Source: Methylocapsa acidiphila B2
GTDB lineage: Bacteria > Pseudomonadota > Alphaproteobacteria > Rhizobiales > Beijerinckiaceae
Assembly: GCF_000427445.1 (NCBI RefSeq)
Contig: NZ_KE386496.1
Location: 2,495,504-2,559,503, forward strand
DNA: 64,000 bases
Direction of reading: 5' to 3'
The notes beneath the pieces are model-generated. The model saw only the letters and a program-made list of their open reading frames with translations. It did not search any database and had not been told where the DNA came from. A program made the translations under genes and the position numbers. The number at the start of each line of letters is the position of its first letter. Within the stretch, counting starts at the first letter, position 1. Shown piece by piece: positions 30,143 through 38,059 of this stretch.

Positions 30143-31463
30143 GGGAGAAGTCTTCTGTTGCCTCGAGAAGCGTGCGGCGAGTGACGCCGCGGCCAAGCCA
30201 GCGGTGAAGGAGATCGTTCGTGTTGACCGCATCGCCGAGCGCCGCGAAAATCACGGTGCTGATCGCTTGTTGCTGACTACGGAGGTGATTCTCCAGCAGC
30301 TTATGACGGGTAATGTAACCGGCGTTCACACCTGGAATGGCGTGATTCATGAGAAGACGCGCATCAAATTCAGAAACGCCTGCCATCGTTGCAAGTGTAC
30401 GATAACTTTGACGAAGATCATTTCCCCATTTGGACAGCACGTCACGATCTTCTTTCTGTTCCACTAAGTGTCCGACAGCACTATTTGCGGGGAATACCCA
30501 CTTTTCGGCATTTGCAGGATACATTACTCGGCCGAATCGGAGAGCGCGGCTAAGGCAAAGGATCATTTCGCGCGACAGAGGAATGTCGAAAGCGCGTTTC
30601 GAACCGCCTTTCGGCTTCGGGATGCGCAGCATGCGGCGCCTTAGATCGATATGCTCCGGCTTCACTTCCTTCAAGGCGGCTGGACGGCAACCCGAAAGGA
30701 GCGTGAAGAGATGGAACTCACGTCGAATCGGATTGTCCATGGGCGCGAGCTGAAGGAGCCAGCCCTTAACGTCGGTTGCGCCCAAGGCAGTGTCACGCCG
30801 CTTTTCTCCGTTCCAATCAATCGCATTGACTGGGTTATTCGCTGGAAGTTCTCTGTTGGTCTTAAGGGCATGATTATATATTGCGCGGAGAGTCCGCATG
30901 CTTCCATTGGCGATGTAAGGGCCGTTGCTGCGGGTAATTGCGTCATGCTTCCTTGAAACCTGCCCCGGATCGTCAGCCAAATCCTTCAACGGAATATCCA
31001 GCCATTCTACGAAAATGCGTTCAACGTGGTCCCTATAGCTATCTATGGTGCCTTCGCTTCGGCCTTTGCGGACCATATGTGCGTCGCGATACCGCTCCCA
31101 AGCAGCCCGAAGCGTCACGCCAGTCGGTTGCGCGGCTGCGATTCTCGATCCGTCTGAAGAGTTCTCAGAGCGCTTCGCACTGTTTGGGTGCAGCCCGCGG
31201 CTAATCTGGAGAAGATAATCGCGTGCAGTCGCGCGAGCGGCGCGCGTCGAAACCTCACAGACATCCCCAATCGAAACCCTGATCGTCGAAGTCCTTTTTC
31301 CGCCTTGTCGCAGATCTCCTTGAACCGTAAAGGTCTTTTTCCGTTTTCCAACAACGACAAAAAAGCCTTTTAGCTCTGTATCGCGGGCGAGATACCAGCC
31401 GGATTCTGGGTTGGGTAGGCGAGCGATTGCCTTATCATTTAGGAGCAAACGGATGTCAGTCAT
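30129..31463 (-). CDS. int: Tyrosine recombinase (DUF4102-type integrase) of the ICE, C-terminus altered by IS insertion
   Basis: The 444-residue protein has the N-terminal DUF4102 domain (IRLLLNDKAIARLPNPESGWYLARDTELKGFFVVVGKRKKTFTVQ), a SAM-like core-binding region (SYRDHVERIFVEWLDIPLKDL) and the catalytic domain: LLSGCRPAALKEV (Arg), RQSYRTLATMAGVSEFDARLLMNH (His-Arg box) and the nucleophile in VNAGYITRHKLL. It integrates the ICE into a tRNA 3' end. The last residues (RSC-stop) come from the IS427 element. Without the IS the frame would continue about 25 more residues to a stop at 29210. The catalytic residues are upstream of the change, so activity may persist. Lower GC than the ICE core. 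Confidence 0.93.
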   Translation of the reverse strand: MTDIRLLLNDKAIARLPNPESGWYLARDTELKGFFVVVGKRKKTFTVQGDLRQGGKRTSTIRVSIGDVCEVSTRAARATARDYLLQISRGLHPNSAKRSENSSDGSRIAAAQPTGVTLRAAWERYRDAHMVRKGRSEGTIDSYRDHVERIFVEWLDIPLKDLADDPGQVSRKHDAITRSNGPYIANGSMRTLRAIYNHALKTNRELPANNPVNAIDWNGEKRRDTALGATDVKGWLLQLAPMDNPIRREFHLFTLLSGCRPAALKEVKPEHIDLRRRMLRIPKPKGGSKRAFDIPLSREMILCLSRALRFGRVMYPANAEKWVFPANSAVGHLVEQKEDRDVLSKWGNDLRQSYRTLATMAGVSEFDARLLMNHAIPGVNAGYITRHKLLENHLRSQQQAISTVIFAALGDAVNTNDLLHRWLGRGVTRRTLLEATEDFSPRSC

Positions 31464-31472
31464 TGTCGCTTC

Positions 31473-31511
31473 TAAAACGGTTTTCGGATTTTAAAACGGT
31501 ATTAAAACGGT
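31473..31511. repeat. Three 9-bp direct repeats upstream of int
   Basis: TAAAACGGT occurs at 31473-31481, 31492-31500 and 31503-31511. The spacing is 19 and 11 bp, near whole helical turns. They lie between the integrase start and the tRNA-derived attachment site, where arm-type integrase or excisionase sites are expected. They could also be int operator sites. Confidence 0.5.
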
Positions 31512-31663
31512 TTTGGCGAATCAAGGAGTTCTTTGGCCCATGTTCGCCAAAATACGACTGGATACGAAAGGTAGTTGAAAATAAGGTGATTTCTAGGGTT
31601 TCAGACCTAAGAGTCGTATAATAGGCGGTTCAGGCGAAATGTCCAAAATGAACTACGAATCTA

Positions 31664-31697
31664 GGGGTCAGGAGTTCGAATCTCTTCGGGCGCGCCA
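31664..31697 (+). other. Attachment site: 3' fragment of a tRNA(Arg)-like gene
   Basis: A T-arm (AGGAG, TTCGAAT, CTCTT; 31670-31686) is followed by the 3' acceptor strand CGGGCGC and GCCA ending at 31697. The matching 5' half (expected to begin GCGCCCG) is absent upstream. The remnant marks one end of the ICE, with the integrase 200 bp away pointing inward; the intact tRNA gene should be at the other end, left of the window. Assignment to tRNA(Arg) rests on the acceptor sequence only. Confidence 0.75.
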
Positions 31698-31930
31698 ACT
31701 TCCACCGATTCCCCTCCATATTACGCTATAGCCGCTGAACATAAGCACTCGTATTTGGCAGAGGCCCGCCGTATGCTAAAGAGCATAAAAAGGCGGTGTT
31801 CGGCGGCGGAAAAGTTCGAATCGCTTTCGGTCGAGTGATTGCCACAAGAATGCATTGCGGCCTGCTATGGCGGGAACGCGTCTTCGCTTGAAGCAGGCAA
31901 GAAGCGGTCAGGGCAGGTCTGCGCTCGTCA

Positions 31931-32869
31931 TCAAGTCGGCTCTCCCAGATGCTCCCGCATCCAGCGGGCCTCCTCGGTAGCGCTGCGTCCAAAATGCTCA
32001 CGAAAATCACGGCTGAACTGGGCAGCACTCGCATAGCCGACTTGGGCTGCTACAGTGGCGATAGAGCCATGGTTGGATGCGATCATAAGGCGCGCTTCGT
32101 GCAGTCGCATCGCCTTGACGTAGCGGACTGGAGATGTGCCGGTCAGGGCCTTGAAATGGGCGTGATAGGACGGAACACTCATACAGGCTTCTGCCGCCAG
32201 TTCCGGGACGGAAATGCCCGCGGTAAACGATGCGCGAATGCGAGCGAGGCTTTCCACGATCCGGCCGGCAGGCCCCCGGTGACGCAGGGCCGCCCGAAGA
32301 GCGCCCCCCTGAGGCCCGACGAGGACCAGGTAATGCAGTTCCCGCAGAATGCCGGGTCCGAGGATCGCGCATTCGTGCGGGTCCGCAAGCGCGCTCATCG
32401 TTCTGCGCAAGAGATCTCGCAACTTCGGAGACAAGGGACTTGAGACAAGGCTCCGAGCGTGCTCTCGCGCAATATTTCCCCCGTCTTCAAGCATCACAGC
32501 GATCTCGGCAGCGAGATGCAGGTCGAATTCCACGTAGAGTGCTAGCAGTGGCATTTCAGGATTGGCTTGCGACGCCATGCGGAATGGCACTGGAACCGAC
32601 ACGCCGAGGTAGTGATCGGCATCGTAGCGATAGATTTGCCCATCCAGGAAGCCCTGCTTCGCGCCTTGCAGCACAAAGACCGCCCCGGGTCGATAGAGAA
32701 CCGGCACATCCTCCAGAACGGTTTCAGACCGTAAGATGCGCATGCCACCCAAGGCCGTAGGGTTGTATCCAGGGCGCGGTGCGAGCTTGGATGCCTGCCA
32801 GGCAAGGTCGTCAGGTTTCATAGGATTGATCAATTTTATCAGAGGATCCGCGCTGTTTGGCGGGTCCAT
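31931..32869 (-). CDS. AraC family transcriptional regulator
   Basis: The 312-residue protein has an N-terminal AraC_N/cupin-type sensor (GMRILRSETVLEDVPVLYRPGAVFVLQGAKQGFLDGQIYRYDADHYLGVSVPVPF) and a C-terminal double HTH (SVPELAAEACMSVPSYHAHFKALTGTSPVRYVKAMRLHEARLMIASNHGSIATVAAQVGYASAAQFSRDFREHFG). It is divergent from the SDR gene, with 47 bp between the two starts, so it probably regulates that gene. The start may instead be ATG 32821 (MKPDDLAW), which would free more intergenic space. Confidence 0.93.
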   Translation of the reverse strand: MDPPNSADPLIKLINPMKPDDLAWQASKLAPRPGYNPTALGGMRILRSETVLEDVPVLYRPGAVFVLQGAKQGFLDGQIYRYDADHYLGVSVPVPFRMASQANPEMPLLALYVEFDLHLAAEIAVMLEDGGNIAREHARSLVSSPLSPKLRDLLRRTMSALADPHECAILGPGILRELHYLVLVGPQGGALRAALRHRGPAGRIVESLARIRASFTAGISVPELAAEACMSVPSYHAHFKALTGTSPVRYVKAMRLHEARLMIASNHGSIATVAAQVGYASAAQFSRDFREHFGRSATEEARWMREHLGEPT

Positions 32870-32916
32870 CTCAGATTATTTAGCAATTAATCGAAACGCA
32901 CAAGCAAGGCCCAATC

Positions 32917-33744
32917 ATGACAACCAAGACTTTCTTCATTACCGGTGCCAATTCGGGCTTCGGGTTTGCCATCGCCGGGGCAGCGCTGCGGGCGGGACAC
33001 AATGTGATCGGCACTATTCGTTCCGAGGAGGCACGCAGCTCCCTGCTCGAGCGACTTCCAAAAGTCCACGCAGTATTTTGCGACATCACCGATTTCGACC
33101 GCATCGAGGGGATAGCTCAACAAGCCGAGACCGATTTCGGCCCTGTCGACGTCCTGATCAACAATGCCGGTTACGGGCACGAGGGGGTGCTGGAGGAATC
33201 TCCGTTGTCCGAGATGCAGCGCCAGTTCGACGTGAATGTTTTTGGCGCCGTCGCTGTAGCCAAGGCATTCTTGCCACGCTTCCGCCAGAGGCGTTCGGGA
33301 TTTGTCGTCAACGTAACCTCGATGGGTGGCCTGATCACAATGCCGGGGATCGCCTATTACTGCGGCAGCAAGTTCGCGTTGCAGGGCATATCCGAAGTCA
33401 TGCGTGCGGAGATGGCACCGTTTGGGGTGCATGTAACCGCGCTTTGCCCAGGCTCTTTCCGCACCGACTGGGCGGGGCGCTCCATGGTTCGCACAGAGCG
33501 CTCAATCGACGAGTACGACATGCTCTTTGATCCGATCCGCGAGGCGCGGCAAAAAAAGCACGGCGCACAGCTCGGTGATCCTGAAAAGCTTGTTGAAGCA
33601 GTCCTGACCCTCGTTATGTCTGAAAATCCTCCGCCTCAACTGCTTTTGGGCAGCGACGCACTTAGTCTTGTTCGTAATCGGCTTCAGGCGATGCTCCGTG
33701 AGATCGACGACTGGGAGAAATTCACCTGTTCCACGGACGGCTGA
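32917..33744 (+). CDS. Short-chain dehydrogenase/reductase
   Basis: The 275-residue protein has the classical SDR pattern: TGANSGFG nucleotide motif (residues 9-16), NNAG, the catalytic serine in NVTSMGG, and YCGSK. AVFCDITDFD gives the conserved Asp after strand 3. The sequence resembles SDRs annotated as retinol dehydrogenase-like or oxidoreductase of unknown substrate. Together with the divergent AraC regulator it forms a common sensor-oxidoreductase pair. A start upstream is not needed: ATG 32917 gives a normal N-terminus. Confidence 0.94.
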   Translation: MTTKTFFITGANSGFGFAIAGAALRAGHNVIGTIRSEEARSSLLERLPKVHAVFCDITDFDRIEGIAQQAETDFGPVDVLINNAGYGHEGVLEESPLSEMQRQFDVNVFGAVAVAKAFLPRFRQRRSGFVVNVTSMGGLITMPGIAYYCGSKFALQGISEVMRAEMAPFGVHVTALCPGSFRTDWAGRSMVRTERSIDEYDMLFDPIREARQKKHGAQLGDPEKLVEAVLTLVMSENPPPQLLLGSDALSLVRNRLQAMLREIDDWEKFTCSTDG

Positions 33745-33765
33745 AAGCCAATCAGGTAGACCGCT

Positions 33766-33808
33766 GCAAGCCCCACCCAAGCGCCTATAAGCTTTGGGCT
33801 GGGGTTGC
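33766..33808. terminator. Long imperfect hairpin after the SDR gene
   Basis: A stem of about 17 bp with a few mismatches pairs GCAAGCCCCACCCAAGC with GCTTTGGGCTGGGGTTGC around an 8-nt loop, beginning 22 nt after the SDR stop. No U-tract follows on either strand. It may terminate transcription or be the end of a decayed mobile element. Confidence 0.45.
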
Positions 33809-34065
33809 GGATAGATGCGCTCAAGCTGCCCTACGAACTTCCCGACCTGCTTCGCTGACGATGGCCCGATCCCCAAAGATCTGGCCAACCTGCTGGCCTT
33901 GCGAGGGTTCAGATGAAGCGAACGATCGCTTTCGAGGGCCTTCTCACACACCGAACGGCTACAATGGGGCGCCAATCCGCCGAAGACCTCCTATCAACGA
34001 GCGCTCAAAGGCCGCCAATTCTATGCCCAGCCACCTTTGGTACGTAGCACGACGCTACAGCTTAA
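33809..34065. other. Non-coding debris between the SDR gene and the tRNA remnant
   Basis: Short open stretches can be read here, such as DDGPIPKDLANLLALRGFR to a stop near 33915, but none is complete or recognisable. The reading frame that spans 33861-34115 uses the antisense of a tRNA 3' end and is spurious. The stretch looks like junk left by earlier integrations. Confidence 0.45.
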
Positions 34066-34093
34066 TGGCGGAGCGCGCGGGATTCGAACCGGC
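34066..34093 (-). other. 3' fragment of a second tRNA gene (tRNA(Ser)-like)
   Basis: On the minus strand a T-arm (GCCGG, TTCGAAT, CCCGC; one C-C mismatch) is followed by GCGCTCC and GCCA ending at 34066. The matching 5' GGAGCGC half is absent. The acceptor strand is like that of tRNA(Ser). Such remnants are attachment-site scars of integrated elements. Confidence 0.6.
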
Positions 34094-34335
34094 TTCGAGG
34101 AGGGCTATAGCGTAAACGTAGTTATCATCTTCACCCGGTACAGTGCGCCAAACTCATCAACGACTTCAGATGATTGCCGTACCGAATTGGCAATTGGCGC
34201 GGCAATTTCGGTTGCCGAGCCGGCGTTGTGAAGTCGCCGTCAAGATGCGCAGATGACTTTATGACCCGTGGCTAGCCACGCCGGCTTGACCAGCTCGGCC
34301 GAGCGCAGAGCTGCAGGCTCGCGGGAGGCGGCTCT

Positions 34336-34361
34336 TTGGGGGCGTTTTTGAACGCCCCCAA
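34336..34361. terminator. Perfect 11-bp hairpin after the phospholipase gene
   Basis: TTGGGGGCGTT (34336-34346) and AACGCCCCCAA (34351-34361) form a perfect stem with a TTTG loop. It is 65 nt past the stop of the minus-strand phospholipase gene. There is no long U-tract, so it could work as a bidirectional or RNA-stabilising hairpin. Confidence 0.6.
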
Positions 34362-34425
34362 CGCTAGACGGTTGAAACTGCGCTCGCAATTGCAGCCCGG
34401 GCCCAACAGATCGCGACAAACGCTA

Positions 34426-36528
34426 TCAAGAAGCGCGCGGTCCGCGCGTCGCGCCGCCTATCGCCGGATCGCTAAAGCTGTCCTGGCCGTTTTCGACGTG
34501 ACCGGCCAAAACCTGCGTGAAGTTCCCCGCTGCGTTGATCGCCACGGTGAGATCATACCAGCCAAAGGTCTCACGCAGATCGAAGCGCCTGGTGAAACTC
34601 GCGCCTGGCGGCAGCCCCATGACGAGCCTCCTGCCGGTGTAGACGTCGGTGATCGTCACGCCGCCGACGGTTGGTCCCTGGTTGGCGACCGACACGGCGA
34701 TTTCGTGGCCGCTCGCTTCATAGCTGGAGTTCACCACGAAATCGTCCTTGCTCGACGTCGAGCCGACGAATTTGCGCAAGAATCCATTTGGACCATGAAC
34801 CGAATAGGAATAATCGCCATTGAGAGCCCAGCTATCCGACAGAGACGCGCCGGCGCCGACCGTATAGCTTCGAGGGGTGTCGCCGGCGCGGCCTGAACGG
34901 ACCTGAAAGCACACGCCGACGTTGCAGGCGTTGCTGAAATTGATCGTGAACGCTCCGTTCGCGTGATCGACATGCCCCGTCGCGTTCATCACATAGGGCA
35001 GCGCGCGCGCGCGGCGCAGGCCTGGCTCTTGTGACGGTAGGCTCTGAGTCGCCGGAGGAAGCGGGATGTAGTTGGGATGACGCTGATTGTCCGGCGGAAC
35101 ATAAGCTGTCGTGCTCGGCAACGCGGGAACCGCCTGATTAGGCGTCGCGAAATTAAAGGCCGTCGTCAAATCACCGCACACGGCGCGGCGCCACGGCGAG
35201 ATATTCTGCTCGCGCAAGGCCGCGTTGTTCGGGCCAAAGCGCTGCTCGATGAAGCGGATGATCGAGGTATGGTCGAACAGCTGCGAATTGACGAAGCCGC
35301 CTTTGCTCCAGGGCGAGATCACCAGCATGGGGACGCGCACGCCGAGACCATAGGGCCCGGCCGGATAGTTAGCGACGGGATAGTCCGCCGAGCCGGTGAA
35401 CAGCTCGCCGGTCGTATCTACAGTCGACTTGCCCAGATCCGACGAAATCGGGACGGTCGGCGGCACCATATGGTCGAAAAAGCCGTCATTTTCGTCGTAG
35501 CAGATGAAGAGGACGGTCTTGCTCCAGACGTCCGGATTGGCGGTCAATGCGTTCAGCACCTCGGAAACATACCAGGCGCCGTAATTCGGCGGCCAGTTCG
35601 GATGTTCGGTATAGGCTTCCGGAGCCGAGATCCACGAGACCTGCGGCAGGGCGCCGTTCGCGATGTCGCTCTTGAATACGTCGAACAGCGTTCCCTTCGC
35701 GCTGATATTGGTGCCGGTCTTGGCCCGATCAGCCAGGGGCGTGCCCGCCGCAGCGTTCTGGTACTGGAAGAAATAAAGCAGCGACGTATCGCCGTAATTG
35801 CCGATATAGGGGTTCGAGGTCCACCCCCAATAGCCGGCGGCGGTCAGGCCGAGGCCGACGTCCTGATAGATTTTCCAGGAAATGCCTGCCGCCTGCAGCT
35901 GCTCGGGATAGGTCGACCAGCCATAGCCCTTCTCGGCGTTATCGATGACCGGGCCGCCGCCAGCGCCGTCATTGCCGACATATCCGGTCCACATATAGTA
36001 GCGATTCGGATCGGTCGGTCCCATGATCGAGCAGTGATAAGCGTCGCAGATAGTGAAGGCGTCGGCCAGCGCATAGTGGAACGGAATATCGTCGCGCTTC
36101 AGATAGGCCATGGTCAAGGCGCTCTTGTTCGGCGCCCACTGATCATAATTGCCCTGGTTCCAGGCGGCGTGCCCGCTGGTCCAATCGTGCGGCAAGTCGG
36201 CCAGGAACTGGAGCCCGAGATTCGGCGCGGTCGGATGGTACGGCAGCACTTCGGAGGCGCCGTTGGGCTGATGCCAGACTGACTTGCCAGACGGCAATGT
36301 GACCGGATGCGGATCGCTGAAGCCGCGCACGCCGCGCAGCGCGCCGAAATAATGGTCGAACGAGCGATTCTCCTGCATCAGGACGACGATATGCTCGACG
36401 TCGGCGATGGTGCCGGTCAGGTTGTTGGCGGGAATCGCCAAAGCCCGGCCGATGCTCTCGGGCAGCGCCGCTGTGGCTGCGGTCGCGCCCATGAGGCGCA
36501 GGAAATCGCGGCGATCGCTTGTGGTCAT
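34426..36528 (-). CDS. Tat-exported phosphocholine-type phospholipase C
   Basis: The 700-residue protein starts at ATG 36528 and opens with a Tat signal (DRRDFLRLMGATAATAALP, residues 5-23); earlier ATGs would bury this signal. The phosphoesterase domain has HIVVLMQENRSFDHYFGALRGVRGF, IMGPTDPNRYYMWTGY, and FICYDENDGFFDHMVPP, the metal-binding boxes of the acid phosphatase/PLC superfamily. Two C-terminal DUF756 beta domains follow (from about residue 510). It cleaves phosphatidylcholine-like lipids outside the cytoplasm, often to gain phosphate. A pho-box-like sequence lies upstream at 36604-36621. The gene is monocistronic. Confidence 0.94.
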   Translation of the reverse strand: MTTSDRRDFLRLMGATAATAALPESIGRALAIPANNLTGTIADVEHIVVLMQENRSFDHYFGALRGVRGFSDPHPVTLPSGKSVWHQPNGASEVLPYHPTAPNLGLQFLADLPHDWTSGHAAWNQGNYDQWAPNKSALTMAYLKRDDIPFHYALADAFTICDAYHCSIMGPTDPNRYYMWTGYVGNDGAGGGPVIDNAEKGYGWSTYPEQLQAAGISWKIYQDVGLGLTAAGYWGWTSNPYIGNYGDTSLLYFFQYQNAAAGTPLADRAKTGTNISAKGTLFDVFKSDIANGALPQVSWISAPEAYTEHPNWPPNYGAWYVSEVLNALTANPDVWSKTVLFICYDENDGFFDHMVPPTVPISSDLGKSTVDTTGELFTGSADYPVANYPAGPYGLGVRVPMLVISPWSKGGFVNSQLFDHTSIIRFIEQRFGPNNAALREQNISPWRRAVCGDLTTAFNFATPNQAVPALPSTTAYVPPDNQRHPNYIPLPPATQSLPSQEPGLRRARALPYVMNATGHVDHANGAFTINFSNACNVGVCFQVRSGRAGDTPRSYTVGAGASLSDSWALNGDYSYSVHGPNGFLRKFVGSTSSKDDFVVNSSYEASGHEIAVSVANQGPTVGGVTITDVYTGRRLVMGLPPGASFTRRFDLRETFGWYDLTVAINAAGNFTQVLAGHVENGQDSFSDPAIGGATRGPRAS

Positions 36529-36861
36529 GTCGGTCTCAACGGTCCGGGGTTGGCGTCGGCGGCCAGACATAACCCCACGATTCGACGAAGCGATAACCAT
36601 CGCATTACAGTTACGTTAAAGCTTGATGAGTAATTGACGACATAAGCCGGTTCAACCCGTATAAAACCAATGTCGGACTTCGTTCTGGATCGAATGGCTT
36701 CGTCGATCGTCTCGATATTTGCCTCTCGATAATTTGCGCCGCGAGGCCGCAGGCCGCTTCCTCAGCGCCGGCGGCTCTATCGCGTCACCGAAAATCAATG
36801 TATCGGGACCCCAGCGAGACTCAGCCTCTTTCCGTCTCGCTCGTCCCTCAGGAGCACCTTC
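36529..36861. other. Divergent intergenic region of the phospholipase and DUF1348 genes
   Basis: The region holds the control sequences for both divergent genes. A candidate PhoB site on the minus strand at 36621-36604 reads CTTTAACGTAACTGTAAT, matching about 12 of 18 positions of the pho-box consensus. No coding frame with family character is present. Confidence 0.35.
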
Positions 36862-37326
36862 GTGAGCCGTCCTCCGCTTCCCCCTTTTTCGGCAGAATCG
36901 GCGGCGCAGAAAGCGCGCGTGGCCGAGGACGCCTGGAATTCGTGCGATCCGGCCCGCGTCGCGCTCGCCTACACGGTCGACAGCCGCTGGCGCAATCGCG
37001 CGGAGATTTTCGAGGGACGCGCCGCGATCGAGGCTTTTCTCACCCGCAAATGGGCGCGCGAGCTCGACTATCGCCTCGTCAAGGAGGTTTGGGCGTTTCA
37101 CGAGAACCGCATCGCCGTGCGCTTCGCCTATGAATGGCGCGACGACAGCGGCCATTGGTTTCGCAGCTATGGCAATGAAAATTGGGAATTCGACGAGCAT
37201 GGCTTGATGCGCAGGCGCATCGCCAGCATTAACGACCTGCCGATCGCAGATCGCGAGCGCAAGTTCCATTGGCCGCTCGGCCGGCGCCCCGACGACCACC
37301 CTTCCCTGTCGGAACTCGATCTCTAA
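36862..37326 (+). CDS. DUF1348 / SnoaL-like NTF2-fold protein
   Basis: The 154-residue protein starts at GTG 36862 and contains [78 protein letters not shown], the compact DUF1348 signature, ending with [30 protein letters not shown]2-fold proteins form a cavity for a small ligand; no activity is established for this family. Length is normal. It stands alone with a strong hairpin just downstream. Confidence 0.93.
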   Translation: MSRPPLPPFSAESAAQKARVAEDAWNSCDPARVALAYTVDSRWRNRAEIFEGRAAIEAFLTRKWARELDYRLVKEVWAFHENRIAVRFAYEWRDDSGHWFRSYGNENWEFDEHGLMRRRIASINDLPIADRERKFHWPLGRRPDDHPSLSELDL

Positions 37327-37335
37327 ATTGAACGC

Positions 37336-37353
37336 CGCCGCCGAACGGCGGCG
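37336..37353. terminator. Hairpin after the DUF1348 gene
   Basis: CGCCGCCG (37336-37343) and CGGCGGCG (37346-37353) form a perfect 8-bp stem 10 nt after the stop codon. The tail AATGTCGG has no U-tract, so strength as a terminator is uncertain. Confidence 0.5.
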
Positions 37354-37490
37354 AATGTCGGCCGTTTCCGCGTCGCCGGAGTCGTCCGCGCTTTCTATTC
37401 CGGCGCGGTAGGCCTTCGCAGCTTGGCCATAGCATTTTGGCCGCGCGGCGAGAAGATCGGCGATCTTGTATATGTCGGTTGGGTAAGGCT

Positions 37491-37643
37491 TTAGTAGATT
37501 CCACCGAGTTGCGCGATGCGTTCCGCCATTTCATGCGCGGCGATGAATTGATGCCGCAGGGCGAGGTCGATCGAACCGGCCGAGCGCGCGTTCAAAAGCT
37601 CGTTCAACGCCGTTTTGACGCTGGACTTCAAATCATTCAGCAT
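37491..37643 (-). CDS. Possible small protein (50 residues)
   Basis: The frame from ATG 37643 reads MLNDLKSSVKTALNELLNAR, then SAGSIDLALRHQFIAAHEMAERIAQLGGIY to a TAA. It is predicted to be almost wholly helical and amphipathic, with protein-like composition unlike the arginine-rich shadows around it. The ribosome binding site is poor (GCGCGGG next to the ATG). I do not recognise it. It could be a genuine small gene or the end of a decayed one. Confidence 0.4.
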   Translation of the reverse strand: MLNDLKSSVKTALNELLNARSAGSIDLALRHQFIAAHEMAERIAQLGGIY

Positions 37644-38059
37644 CCCGCGCGGGGGGCCTGCTTGTCGTTTCGCCGATTTTTGTCTAGCCAGGCCCCTTAA
37701 ATCTGACGTATCAGGATTGATCGTATTTTTTATTATATTCCGAGGGGCACCGGAGGAAGACCAGCGAAAGCGCCTCTCGGCTTATGGCCGTGGCGAAGGC
37801 CCGCTCCAGCAAAGAGGACGTTCGCCGCCTCGCCAATTCGCGATTTGGCGAAAGGTTCATTACCCCCGGCCTCGACGCCGACGCGGATGGGGGGAATCGC
37901 TCGGATTTGACTATGCCCCCTCGCTCCCCCATCTTCCGGCGGCGACGCCGACCGCTGATAGCGACGGGACGGAGGCCCGACGCACGCCCGTCATAGTTTC
38001 GTTATTTCACGCAAGACCGGACCCTATCGAACGGCCTGCGCATGTGAGGACCGCTGTCT
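37644..38059. other. Intergenic region upstream of topA
   Basis: About 416 bp without a convincing coding frame. In many relatives dprA precedes topA, but no dprA sequence is present. The region includes an AT-rich stretch (about 37,715-37,745) that could be a promoter. The longer plus-strand readings across it are arginine-rich and run antisense or out of frame into topA. Confidence 0.5.

Noticed and set aside
33861-34115. Plus-strand frame ending MAERAGFEPASRRAIA
   Set aside because: The GFEPA sequence is the familiar translation of the antisense strand of a tRNA T-arm; it led me to the tRNA(Ser)-like remnant instead.
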